Positions 26,038-34,300 of a DNA stretch of 43,795 bases are shown here, piece by piece (the stretch's first letter is position 1; each line of letters starts with the position of its first letter). Source of the stretch: Gammaproteobacteria bacterium (GTDB taxonomy: Bacteria; Pseudomonadota; Gammaproteobacteria; Pseudomonadales; Azotimanducaceae); assembly GCA_018665025.1 (NCBI GenBank), contig JABJED010000277.1, positions 1-43,795 of the forward strand, in the 5' to 3' direction. Made by a program: the position numbers and the translations under genes. The notes below the pieces were generated by a model. That model made no database searches, was not told the DNA's origin, and saw only the letters and a list, made by a program, of their open reading frames with translations.

Positions 26038-26493
26038 ATGAAGTATTTTCTGGTCCTGTGTATCTCTATGCTTGGTCTTCAGGCGGGTGCAGATGAAGTA
26101 AAACAGATTGAAAGGCTGTACGAGCAATGGCGTGAAGCGGTCGCAACGGCGGATATTCCTTCGTATGTTGCTGTTTTGGACCCGGATGTCAGATTAATCC
26201 CGCCGGGCGCCGACGTGATTGAGGGCGCAGCCCATTATGCGCAGTTTCTGACGCCTGTGTTTGACGCGGCGACTTATAGAATAGAGGTTGTTACGCCGCC
26301 CAGGGTGGAAATTTTGGATGATATCGCGGTAGCCGAATATGAATATGTGATTCACCTTGAGCTTAAAAATCCGGCTCAAGGTATTACAGAGGCAGGAGCA
26401 CTGACGGCATCTCGTACGGAAGCAAGGTACTTCGATGTGCTGAGAAAAAATGAATCTGGTGAGTTTCGCATTTGGCGCCACACCTGGCAGTAA
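26038..26493 (+). CDS. Secreted SnoaL/DUF4440-like (NTF2-fold) protein
   Basis: A 151-residue protein with a signal peptide (MKYFLVLCISMLGLQAGA, then DEVKQ) and an NTF2-like cone: a first helix around IERLYEQWREAVATADIPSYVAVL and the strand DPDVRLIPPGADVIEGAAHYAQFL. It ends with the common FRIWRHTWQ. GGAG lies eight bases before the ATG. Such domains bind small ligands or act as accessory enzymes, and no active site can be assigned. It shares a transcript with the upstream crotonase and is followed immediately by the G-rich repeat array at 26500. Confidence 0.8.
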   Translation: MKYFLVLCISMLGLQAGADEVKQIERLYEQWREAVATADIPSYVAVLDPDVRLIPPGADVIEGAAHYAQFLTPVFDAATYRIEVVTPPRVEILDDIAVAEYEYVIHLELKNPAQGITEAGALTASRTEARYFDVLRKNESGEFRIWRHTWQ

Positions 26494-26499
26494 TTTAAA

Positions 26500-26572
26500 G
26501 GGGATGGGTGGGATTAAAGGGGATGGGATTAAAGGGGAGGGGATTAAAGTGGAGGGGAGTTTAATCCCCTCC
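26500..26572 (+). repeat. G-rich tandem array ending in a 13-bp hairpin; G-quadruplex potential
   Basis: Units of about 15 bp (ATTAAAGGGGATGGG, ATTAAAGGGGAGGGG, ATTAAAGTGGAGGGG) repeat just after a stop codon. The last units form a perfect stem: GGAGGGGATTAAA (26536-26548) against TTTAATCCCCTCC (26560-26572), with an 11-base loop. Nine G-runs of three or more fall in 26500-26557, meeting the usual quadruplex pattern. It may also end transcription. Confidence 0.9.
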
Positions 26573-26612
26573 GTCCTCGTTAACCTGTCTTCTTTAAAAC
26601 GCTTTAGGACTT

Positions 26613-27500
26613 TCAGATGCGGTTGAGTGACCAGTTTTCTGTGTGTACGATTCGCTCGCCTTTGTTCAATGTGACCAGGGGGCCGAGGCTTTCCAGTTCA
26701 AGCATCGTTCCGTCAGTAAAGATTTCGAGGTTGCAGTTGCCATCCGGATAGGTTGCATCTTGACGATAGTCGATTGTTTTAGAGAACCGGTAACCGTCAA
26801 CTTCGTAGTGTGCCGTTTGCATCTGGTGCAGGAAACCGAGCTTTGTGGAAGGCTTATTGGCGTCCTGACTGATTTCCAATCGATCCTCACACCAGTTAAA
26901 ACGGGGATCGCTTAGCTCAGTGTACGCCCACAAAGACATGTTTCGATTTGGCAGTAAGTCCAGGTCGGCGTTACGGCTGGCGTCCTTTTCGGTTAGCGGC
27001 AGATCGTTTGGATGCAGGCTTCTGGGCGGCATTGGTATAACGGCTTTGCCACCTGGCTTGAATACCGTCAGACCCCAGGGGGCGATGCCGGAACTCATGG
27101 TTCTGGCGGCTGTTATGCTGTGATTGAGCGCAACGCTGGACGTTGTTTCATCGAGAATGATTTCAATTTCTTTCTCGATTCCGCTTTCAGCTTCCGCGGG
27201 TGTGCGCAGGCAGACATGGTTTTCACCCATGATAGTAAATGATACCGGTTGGTTGTCCGGGAAGTAGGATGAGGTTGTTTCCGGGGCTATCCACAGGCGA
27301 TGACCGCCTCTGATTTGCCAGTCTGCTTCTCCGGATTTTCCCAGTTGATCATCAAATGTTTTGAATACGTTCAGTCCACCGTGGCGGCGGTAGGAGATGA
27401 CTCGTGGCCCGACGTCGAGCGTAATCAGCAGCTCGACTTCACTGTTTGCGAGCACCAACACCTGCTTCCAGCCCATGGCCGGTCTGATTTCTGCACTCAT
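26613..27500 (-). CDS. Galactose-mutarotase-fold (aldose 1-epimerase-like) protein
   Basis: A 295-residue cytoplasmic beta-sandwich protein. VELLITLDVGPRVISYRRHGGLNVFK is the usual opening of mutarotase-like proteins, GGHRLWIAPE (near 95) is a conserved carbohydrate-site motif, and FKPGGKAVIPMPPR and LGFLHQMQTAHYEVDGYRFSK follow. The classical catalytic His/Glu pair could not be placed with certainty. The likely activity is sugar ring or anomer binding, but this is inferred from fold only. It lies 79 bp downstream of a small membrane-protein gene on the same strand. Confidence 0.75.
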   Translation of the reverse strand: MSAEIRPAMGWKQVLVLANSEVELLITLDVGPRVISYRRHGGLNVFKTFDDQLGKSGEADWQIRGGHRLWIAPETTSSYFPDNQPVSFTIMGENHVCLRTPAEAESGIEKEIEIILDETTSSVALNHSITAARTMSSGIAPWGLTVFKPGGKAVIPMPPRSLHPNDLPLTEKDASRNADLDLLPNRNMSLWAYTELSDPRFNWCEDRLEISQDANKPSTKLGFLHQMQTAHYEVDGYRFSKTIDYRQDATYPDGNCNLEIFTDGTMLELESLGPLVTLNKGERIVHTENWSLNRI

Positions 27501-27579
27501 CGGTTTACTGTCGTTCCATCAATATTAACGAACACCAGTGATTGTACCTGCACCAGTCATTGTGCTCACACCCGGTAGT

Positions 27580-27915
27580 TCAAAAGACCATTGCCAGTAT
27601 GGTGTCTGTGATTGTGATCAGCAATGCCGCGATGAATGTTGTTCCGATATCTTCAATCTCAAAATCTTCTAATAGCTGGTCGGTAATCCATAACAAAAAG
27701 GCATTGATGATGACCAGGAAGACCCCCAGCGTGATGATGATAAATGGCAGCCCGAGCAGTTTAAGCATAAAGCCAAGGGTTACGTTGATCAGTCCATAAA
27801 CGATAGCAACCATGACAGATGTGCCGTAAGAGTCGACATGCATGCCCGGCAGGGTTCGGGAAATAAACAGAATCGCAGCGCCCAGACACATTACGTGAAG
27901 TATTAACTCAATCAT
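27580..27915 (-). CDS. Four-helix membrane protein of the phage holin 4 superfamily (PF04020-like)
   Basis: A 111-residue protein with four hydrophobic segments (about 3-20, 32-50, 55-80, 90-110). VMVAIVYGLINVTLGFMLKLLGLPF and ITLGVFLVIINAFLLWI are typical of PF04020 (YvlD type). These are chromosomal membrane proteins of unknown role, not functional holins in most hosts. A strong AAAGGAG precedes the ATG. No phage gene is nearby. Confidence 0.88.
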   Translation of the reverse strand: MIELILHVMCLGAAILFISRTLPGMHVDSYGTSVMVAIVYGLINVTLGFMLKLLGLPFIIITLGVFLVIINAFLLWITDQLLEDFEIEDIGTTFIAALLITITDTILAMVF

Positions 27916-28202
27916 TGGCAGTTCTCCTTTGTATGGTTGTAATACAAGTTTCGTGCCGGATTATAAGTTATTGAATTAATTGGATTACATATTCTTCGTT
28001 TGGTGAAATTGGCGAACCATTGAGCAATTTGGCCAGTTCCGCTCAGGAAACGCCCTATTAGGAATCAGGGTGATTTCTTTGCATGGTTGTCAGCAAATTG
28101 ATTTATTCGAAAGGTGCCCGGGGTCTATTCAGCAGAGCGATTTCCCAACAGGGTCGCCAATGGGCAAACTAGACTTCTTGTAACAAGTTGAAGGTAACCA
28201 AT

Positions 28203-28943
28203 ATGCTGGACTTACACTACTGGCCAACACCAAATGGCAAGAAAGTCACCATCCAACTGGAAGAATGTGGCATCGAGTACAACCTGGTTGAATGCAATAT
28301 CGGTAAGGGCGACCAGTTCACTGACCATTTCCTTTCGATTAACCCCAACAACAGAATGCCTACCCTGGTGGATCATGATCCCGAAGATGGACAGGGACCG
28401 CTCTCGGTATTTGAGTCTGGTGCGATCATGCTCTATATCGCTGAAAAGACAGGCCAGTTCATGCCTGCTGATGCCCGCGGAAAATACAACGTCATGCAGT
28501 GGGTGATGTGGCAAATGGCAAACCAGGGTCCCAAAACCGGTGAGTGTGGCCACTTTCGCAGGCTCGCCGACGAGCAGGGGGACCAGTCCTATGCGGTGAC
28601 CCGTTTTACTGATGAGGTCAATAGATTTTATGGCGTGTTGAATAACCAGCTGTATAACCAGCGCTACCTATGCGGTGACGAGTATACGATCGCTGACATG
28701 ATTTGCTATCCATGGACCATTAATTGGCAAGGCCAGGGCCAGGACATCAGTGAGTTCAAGTATTTCAAACGATGGTTCGAAGAACTGGGTGATCGCCCTG
28801 CGGTACAAAGGGGTATGGCCGCGGGATCAGAACTGCAAAATGATTTTTCCAAAATAACCAGGGAAGAAGGCGTCAAACTTCGTGCGCTGCTCTATAACCA
28901 GCGTGCCAGGCAGGCACCTGAAACCGGAGGGATTGAAGTGTGA
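28203..28943 (+). CDS. Glutathione S-transferase, Nu-class-like (YghU/YfcG type)
   Basis: A 246-residue GST. The N-terminal thioredoxin fold starts YWPTPNGKKVTIQLEE, matching the TPNG signature of Nu-class disulfide reductases, with NNRMPTLVDHD and VFESGAIMLYIAEKTG forming the glutathione site. The helical domain contains YTIADMICYPW. AAGG eight bases before ATG 28203 fixes the start; an in-frame TTG at 28188 has no such site. It probably reduces small disulfides or hydroperoxides. The 287 bp upstream hold nothing I recognise beyond room for divergent promoters. Confidence 0.92.
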   Translation: MLDLHYWPTPNGKKVTIQLEECGIEYNLVECNIGKGDQFTDHFLSINPNNRMPTLVDHDPEDGQGPLSVFESGAIMLYIAEKTGQFMPADARGKYNVMQWVMWQMANQGPKTGECGHFRRLADEQGDQSYAVTRFTDEVNRFYGVLNNQLYNQRYLCGDEYTIADMICYPWTINWQGQGQDISEFKYFKRWFEELGDRPAVQRGMAAGSELQNDFSKITREEGVKLRALLYNQRARQAPETGGIEV

Positions 28944-29135
28944 TCGATGGTTGAAAGTCCATCACGGGACCAGTGAAGCGTTCACCTCTGGCTGTCAGTT
29001 ATGCGACCGGTATGCCGCAAGCGGATTGTGTGGAGACAGGTCTGCTCTATCCGGGCCACAGCGGAGAGATCTATTCGGTGTCCCATCGGCCTGAGCACCG
29101 TCCAGGGAGTCGATTGAGGTCAGAACACTGTTGTT
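28944..29135. other. 192-bp gap between convergent genes, nothing recognised
   Basis: Between the GST and tcuB stops. It holds a short GTG-started frame (28973-29176) of odd composition that runs into tcuB on the other strand and a small CCGC-AA-GCGG inverted repeat. I found no convincing gene, riboswitch or terminator. Confidence 0.4.
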
Positions 29136-30221
29136 TTATTGAGTTTTCTGGTGCTCGTCGGCAACCAGGGCAATGAGCCGGAAGAATCCATGGGTAAATT
29201 TTCCCCAGGCGAAGTTCAGGAATAGTGCAAGAACACAGCCCAGATGTACTGCCAGCAACAATCCCAGTGCCCCGGTTCCTTTGGCGATGGGTAAACCGAG
29301 GCCTGTAAGACTGGTAAGAAACAGGAGCACTGTCAGGCTCATACCATAGCCATTGTCATTTGAGACCAAACGTTGATCAGTTGTTTGCTTTATCCTGAAC
29401 AGGCCCGTGCACCCCACCAACAACATGATCCCACCAGTCACCCCGAGTATTTTTGGCGGGGTCAGCCAGCTATAAGGGGCTGCAATATTGAGGCCGTAAT
29501 GATAAAAAGTTCCGGCCAGGGTCGCGGAGAAACACATAAAGAAACCGATCAAAACGAGATGGTGATAGCGCCGTTTCCATAACGAAGGTGATTCCCCGGA
29601 TTCGTAACAGCCGCTGCCATGCCCACCATCAAGGTTTTTTAACGTTAGCGCACTGGCGATAGCGGCGCTATAGCTCGCCATTCCGATAGACCAGGGGCTC
29701 GGCAATGAAATGGAATGCCAGTACCCGCGCAGGGTCATCCACCAGCTGATAACCACCACCACGGCCGAAAATGAAAAAATGCTCGCCATCACGGAATGAG
29801 GCATCAGGTTGTAGAAGTTAACCTGGGGAGCAAGGATTTGTGACACGCCAGACTGGCCGGCCACGGCCACCAAAAATAGGCTGATGGAAACCAGCAGACT
29901 TGTCACCATAAACTTGCTGCCGTTTAGTACTGCCGGCTGCATAAATGCAGGCCAAAGGAACTGTGTATAGCTTTCAAGACGCGCCTGTTCGAAAACCGCC
30001 GGTACGTTGACGTTGAATTCATGTGGATCTGCGTACTGGCAGTGCTGGTAGCAGGCGCCACATTGATGGCAAAGGTTGGACAGAAACTCGATATTGTTTT
30101 GCGTGAATTCTGTTTGTCGCTCCATGGCTGGAAAAACTGCGCAATGCCCTTCGCAGTAGCGACATGCGTTGCAGATGGTCATGACCCTGATCGCTTCAGT
30201 GGTCGTTTCGTTAACTGGCAT
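29136..30221 (-). CDS. tcuB: TcuB-like 4Fe-4S membrane protein (tricarballylate/citrate utilisation)
   Basis: TcuB is thought to reoxidise the flavin of TcuA and pass electrons to the membrane quinone pool. With start ATG 30221 (11-bp overlap with tcuA, AGAGG in front) it has 361 residues, near the 379 of Salmonella TcuB. Two cysteine clusters, CNACRYCEGHC (about 18-28) and CHQCGACYQHC (about 52-62), are ferredoxin-like. Roughly six hydrophobic segments follow, several containing His residues able to hold heme. The longer frame from 30260 would overlap tcuA by 50 bp and is less likely. It is the last gene of the ilvD-tcuA-tcuB operon. Confidence 0.9.
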   Translation of the reverse strand: MPVNETTTEAIRVMTICNACRYCEGHCAVFPAMERQTEFTQNNIEFLSNLCHQCGACYQHCQYADPHEFNVNVPAVFEQARLESYTQFLWPAFMQPAVLNGSKFMVTSLLVSISLFLVAVAGQSGVSQILAPQVNFYNLMPHSVMASIFSFSAVVVVISWWMTLRGYWHSISLPSPWSIGMASYSAAIASALTLKNLDGGHGSGCYESGESPSLWKRRYHHLVLIGFFMCFSATLAGTFYHYGLNIAAPYSWLTPPKILGVTGGIMLLVGCTGLFRIKQTTDQRLVSNDNGYGMSLTVLLFLTSLTGLGLPIAKGTGALGLLLAVHLGCVLALFLNFAWGKFTHGFFRLIALVADEHQKTQ

Positions 30222-31602
30222 GTCTGGCTGCCTCTCGACCGGCGATACGGCCGAAAACACTGCCGATTGTCATACCGATACCTGCCAGATATCCGCGGCC
30301 CAGGATATTACCCGCCATCATCTCGCCTGCAGCGAAAATATTCTCGCTGGGATTGCCGCCTTCGACTTGCACTCGTGCCCGATCGTCTACGGCCACACCG
30401 AGGTAGGTGAAGGTTATACCGGGTCTTAACGGGTAGGCGCTATAAGGCGGTGTGTCTATCTGCCTGGCCCAATGGCTTTTATTGATGGGTAATCCCTCAG
30501 TGCGGCATCCGTCAAGAGCCTGGTGATCGAATGAGCCCGAAACTGTCGCCGCGTTGAATTCGTCAATGGTTTTCAGGAGTGAATCGGCCGGAATATTGAT
30601 CTGTCTTGCAAGGTCATCAATTGTTGTTGATTTTAGGGGTGGTAGTACTGTGGGCATAAAGAGGCCGTCGGCTTTGGCATCTGTGATGGCATAGCCAATT
30701 TGGTCGGCCTGGGCTGCAATCAACCTGCCCCAGATGGCGTAGCGCTTCGGCCAAAAATCTTCACCTTCATCAAAGAATCTTTTACCCTCGTTGTTAACAA
30801 CAATACCCAGGGGAACTGAATCGACCCGGCTAACGATACCGCCGTCATATGCCGGTGCACGCCCATCGATGGCGACGGCATGGCACTGGCCTGGATCGCC
30901 AACCTGTTTGAATTTTGCGTCAAGCAGTTGACGCAGGATGTTGCCTTTGTTGTATGGGGTGCCACGCACCAGGAAATTTCTGGCTGCGGGTCCCCAGGCC
31001 TCTGCAAGCCAATCAAGGTTCGCTTCAAAGCCACCCGCGGCGGCAACCAGAGAATGGCCGGAGATATGGTGTGTGTTATTTACCTGTTGATAGGTGAGGT
31101 CGATAAAACGGTCGCCTGAGATATTGAGAGCGATGTCGGTTGCTTCATAAATCGTATGGACGCCAAGGTTCGTAGCGACCCGGTAAAGAGAGTTGACGAG
31201 GGCCTTGCCACCCCCGAGAAAAAAAGCATTGGTCCGGCCCAGTTGGAGTGTTCCGGACAATGGGGGCTGGAAGGCCACACCGTGGTCTTGCAGCCAGGTG
31301 ATAGAGTGTTCAGATTCGCGGATGGTGAGTTCCGCCAGCGCGTGATCAGTATCACCGCCGGTGACCCGTAACAGGTCATCAAGGTACTCATCGAATCCAT
31401 AGGCACCCTCCATGGGGAAGGCGCCTGATTCGTGCATTGGACGCAGGTTTCGGGTGTGCCGGGTATTTCCACCGCGTAGCGCCCTGGGTGCAATTTCCAG
31501 AATACAAACGGTTGCACCATTTTCGGCAGCGGTAATCGCGGCGGTAAGGCCAGCCTGGCCACCGCCAAGGACAATGACATCAAAATGGGCTAATGATGTC
31601 AT
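30211..31602 (-). CDS. tcuA: TcuA-like FAD-dependent tricarballylate dehydrogenase
   Basis: A 463-residue flavoprotein of the fumarate reductase/succinate dehydrogenase flavoprotein superfamily, close to the 467 residues of Salmonella TcuA, which oxidises tricarballylate to cis-aconitate. The FAD fold is VLGGGQAGLTAAITAAENGATV near the start, RGGNTRHTRN near 43-52 and, at the C-terminus, IFAAGEMMAGNILGRGYLAGIGM. Conserved R/H residues in TPYNKGNI and LRPGITFTYLGV suit a dicarboxylate site. It starts 12 bp after ilvD and overlaps tcuB. The transporter tcuC and regulator tcuR are absent, so the true substrate may be another unsaturated or hydroxy acid. Confidence 0.9.
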   Translation of the reverse strand: MTSLAHFDVIVLGGGQAGLTAAITAAENGATVCILEIAPRALRGGNTRHTRNLRPMHESGAFPMEGAYGFDEYLDDLLRVTGGDTDHALAELTIRESEHSITWLQDHGVAFQPPLSGTLQLGRTNAFFLGGGKALVNSLYRVATNLGVHTIYEATDIALNISGDRFIDLTYQQVNNTHHISGHSLVAAAGGFEANLDWLAEAWGPAARNFLVRGTPYNKGNILRQLLDAKFKQVGDPGQCHAVAIDGRAPAYDGGIVSRVDSVPLGIVVNNEGKRFFDEGEDFWPKRYAIWGRLIAAQADQIGYAITDAKADGLFMPTVLPPLKSTTIDDLARQINIPADSLLKTIDEFNAATVSGSFDHQALDGCRTEGLPINKSHWARQIDTPPYSAYPLRPGITFTYLGVAVDDRARVQVEGGNPSENIFAAGEMMAGNILGRGYLAGIGMTIGSVFGRIAGREAARHAS

Positions 31603-31614
31603 TGTAGTTGGTTG

Positions 31615-33291
31615 CTACTTGTCGGTAACTGCGCCTTCAGAGGCTGAGCTGACCAGCTTCGCATATTTGGCGAGCGTACCTCTGGTTGCATAGGGTGCAG
31701 GCTGTGTCCAGGCTGACCGGCGTTGCTCCAGTTCTGCATTTTCGATATGAACATCTATACTCTTGGCTTCGGCATCGATAGTAATGGTATCACCGTCCTC
31801 TATTAGCGCGATGGTACCCCCATCAAACGCTTCCGGGGTAACGTGGCCGATAACGAAACCGTGGGAGCCGCCGGAGAATCTGCCGTCTGTTATCAGGGCA
31901 ACGCTGTCGGATAGGCCGCGACCATTGATTGCACTGGTCGGGGAAAGCATCTCACGCATGCCGGGCCCACCTCGTGGACCTTCGTAACGAATCACCAGGA
32001 CATCTCCAGCGACGATCAAACCTGCAAGGATAGCTTTGAGAGCCGCTTCTTCGCCATGGAAGCACTTTGCGGTGCCTTTAAACTGAAGGCCTTCATGGCC
32101 TGTGATTTTGGCGACGGCGCCCTCGGTTGCGATATTGCCTCGCAGGACGACCAGGTGTGAGTCTTTTTTAACCGGGTTGTCCATTGGACGGATGACTTTC
32201 TGGTCCGCTGGATAGGGTTTTACGTCCTCGAGGTTTTCCGCCAGTGTCTTACCGGTAACCGTCAGGCAGTCGCCGTGCAGCAAACCTTCAGACAGCAATA
32301 TTTTCATCAGCGGTTGAATACCACCAATTTCGATGAGCTCGCTCATCGAATATTGTCCCGCTGGTCTCATATCAGCGAGTACAGGGACTCGCGCGCCGAT
32401 TCGGCTGAAATCATCGAGGGTCAGTGGGATGCCTGCCGCATGGGCTATGGCAAGAAGATGCAAAACTGCATTGGTTGACCCTTCCAGAGCAATGACCACG
32501 GTGATCGCGTTTTCGAATGATTTGATCGAAAGAATATCCGAAGGCTTGATGTCTTGCTGGATCAGTCGGACGACAGCTTCACCCGCGGCGTAGCTGTCGG
32601 CCCGCTTGTTATCTGAAATGGCTTCCTGTGCAGATGAATTAGGCAGCGACAGCCCCAGGGCTTCTATCGCTGAAGCCATGGTGTTGGCGGTGTACATACC
32701 GCCGCACGAGCCAGGGCCAGGAATCGATGTTGATTCAACGTCTTTTAATTCGATATCGGATATTTTACCGGCAGCATGCTGGCCAACCGCCTCGAACACG
32801 GACACGATGTCACGCCGATCTTTTCCTGGCTGGATCGTGCCGCCATAGACAAACACACTGGGGCGGTTGATTCTGGCCATTGCCATAGCGCAGCCTGGCA
32901 TATTCTTGTCACAGCCGCCGATAGCAACAAAACCGTCAAAGCCTTCAGCACAAACGACGGTTTCTATAGAGTCTGCTATCACTTCGCGGGACACCAATGA
33001 ATACCTCATGCCCGGAGAACCCATCGATATACCATCTGAAACGGTGATGGTATTGAACGTCACGGCCTTGCCGCCTGACTCGTCGGCACCCATGCCTGCT
33101 GCGTCCGCCAGCTCATTGATGTGCATGTTACAAGGCGTCAGGTTACTCCAGGTTGATGCAATGCCTACCTGTGATTTTGCGAAGTCTTCCTCTGTAAATC
33201 CGACGGCATACAGCATTGACCTGGCGGCAGCTTTTTCATTGCCATCAACTACCAGTGATGAATAGGGGCGTTTGCTCTTGTCGTTTGCCAT
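31615..33291 (-). CDS. ilvD: Dihydroxy-acid dehydratase, short [2Fe-2S]-type IlvD
   Basis: A 558-residue member of the IlvD/Edd family, which converts 2,3-dihydroxy acids to 2-keto acids in valine and isoleucine synthesis. Three likely cluster cysteines are visible: Cys54 (TPCNMH), Cys127 ([10 protein letters not shown]) and Cys196 (GSCGGMYTA). This pattern and the short length fit the oxygen-tolerant [2Fe-2S] class rather than the 616-residue [4Fe-4S] E. coli type. The C-terminal [14 protein letters not shown] holds the likely catalytic Ser. GAGAG precedes the ATG. Being first in an operon with tcuA and tcuB is unusual and suggests either a second copy or a related hydroxy-acid dehydratase role. 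Confidence 0.92.
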   Translation of the reverse strand: MANDKSKRPYSSLVVDGNEKAAARSMLYAVGFTEEDFAKSQVGIASTWSNLTPCNMHINELADAAGMGADESGGKAVTFNTITVSDGISMGSPGMRYSLVSREVIADSIETVVCAEGFDGFVAIGGCDKNMPGCAMAMARINRPSVFVYGGTIQPGKDRRDIVSVFEAVGQHAAGKISDIELKDVESTSIPGPGSCGGMYTANTMASAIEALGLSLPNSSAQEAISDNKRADSYAAGEAVVRLIQQDIKPSDILSIKSFENAITVVIALEGSTNAVLHLLAIAHAAGIPLTLDDFSRIGARVPVLADMRPAGQYSMSELIEIGGIQPLMKILLSEGLLHGDCLTVTGKTLAENLEDVKPYPADQKVIRPMDNPVKKDSHLVVLRGNIATEGAVAKITGHEGLQFKGTAKCFHGEEAALKAILAGLIVAGDVLVIRYEGPRGGPGMREMLSPTSAINGRGLSDSVALITDGRFSGGSHGFVIGHVTPEAFDGGTIALIEDGDTITIDAEAKSIDVHIENAELEQRRSAWTQPAPYATRGTLAKYAKLVSSASEGAVTDK

Positions 33292-33400
33292 GGGGCGCTC
33301 TCTTAGACTGTTTGGATCAGCAAATTACACGATTGCCCAACGCTATGCTATCGACAAGTTTGCAAGATAGAATGTCGAAAAGAGGAATGGAGAGAACTCG

Positions 33401-34240
33401 ATGGCGCAAGACTGGAAAGGCACGGCCTATAATCAGGTACCACATTCCAAGAATGAAATTCATGGTGACAAGGTCGCAAAGCATTTTGGGTTTAAAGGCG
33501 GTCTTGTACCCGGTGTCACTGTTTCAGCCTATCTGCTGCACCCGGCTGCGGTTAGCTATGGCATGGATTTCCTGGGACGGGGTTTTGCTCATGTGAGAGT
33601 CAATTCGCCGCTCTATGATGAACAGGCCTTTGAAATTCAAATTGAGAACCAGATCGGGCACCAAACCCGGACCCAGCATCAAGAGCAGGGCGATCAAGGA
33701 TACAGCGCTGTGCTGGTGCCGAATGGCGAGGCCCCTTGTGCAACAGCCGAAATTTACGTTGCGGGCACAAAAGCGGACCCACCGGTGAGGCGGGAAGATG
33801 AATTCGGAGACCAAAATGCCGCGTCAGTGCCGGCAACCCGGGAAAATATGGAGGCGCTGCGAGAGTCCGGTTGTAAAGCATTCACGTACCGTTGGAACGC
33901 TGATCACGAGATGAGTACCTATCTCCGTGAAAGATCAGGGATGGCTGCGCCCTACAGTATGGAAGAGTATGCGAACCCGTCTTTTGTCCTTGGTATCTCC
34001 AACTGGGTACTGGCAGCCAACGCCTATATGAATCCCTGGGTGCATATGGAAACAAAGTCCCAGAACTATGCGCCGATTCCGCAGGGTACAAAAGTGGTCG
34101 GTGAGATGGAGATTAAAGATCTGTTTGACAAGAAAGGCCATGAGTTTGTTGATGTGCTGGTTAACATTTTTGATGTTGAATCAAACAGGTGCTTTTCCAG
34201 TATCGAACTCCGTGCGATATACAAGCTGCGCGGATTATGA
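33401..34240 (+). CDS. Double-hotdog (MaoC-like) hydratase-family protein
   Basis: A 279-residue protein. The N-terminal half has NEIHGDKVAKHFGFKGGLVPGVTVSAYL, resembling the hydratase-2 motif (Asn...His/Asp...Gly-Phe...His-Gly) but with GGLVPG where a typical hydratase has IxHGM. The second half (residues 165-275) looks like another hotdog domain, ending FDVESNRCFSSIELRAIYKL. GGAG lies eight bases before the ATG. It is divergent from ilvD-tcuAB across 109 bp. It may act on a CoA thioester, but the altered motif leaves catalysis uncertain. Confidence 0.7.
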   Translation: MAQDWKGTAYNQVPHSKNEIHGDKVAKHFGFKGGLVPGVTVSAYLLHPAAVSYGMDFLGRGFAHVRVNSPLYDEQAFEIQIENQIGHQTRTQHQEQGDQGYSAVLVPNGEAPCATAEIYVAGTKADPPVRREDEFGDQNAASVPATRENMEALRESGCKAFTYRWNADHEMSTYLRERSGMAAPYSMEEYANPSFVLGISNWVLAANAYMNPWVHMETKSQNYAPIPQGTKVVGEMEIKDLFDKKGHEFVDVLVNIFDVESNRCFSSIELRAIYKLRGL

Positions 34241-34300
34241 TGCTGCAGTAGCCTGTCAACACGCTGTCGGGTTTCTCAGTGGCGTTGTGTGACGGCTAAC

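Noticed and set aside
26500-26572. CRISPR array
   Set aside because: The repeats are about 15 bp and contiguous, without unique spacers, and no cas genes are in the window.
27580-27915. Prophage remnant because of the holin-like family name
   Set aside because: PF04020-type proteins are common chromosomal membrane proteins, and no phage or integrase gene is near.
28973-29176. 67-codon plus-strand frame with GTG start after the GST gene
   Set aside because: Odd composition, no family resemblance, no good ribosome site, and its end runs antisense into tcuB.
30211-30260. Longer tcuB start at 30260
   Set aside because: It would overlap tcuA by 50 bp. ATG 30221 gives an 11-bp overlap, has AGAGG in front, and starts nearer the family's usual N-terminus.
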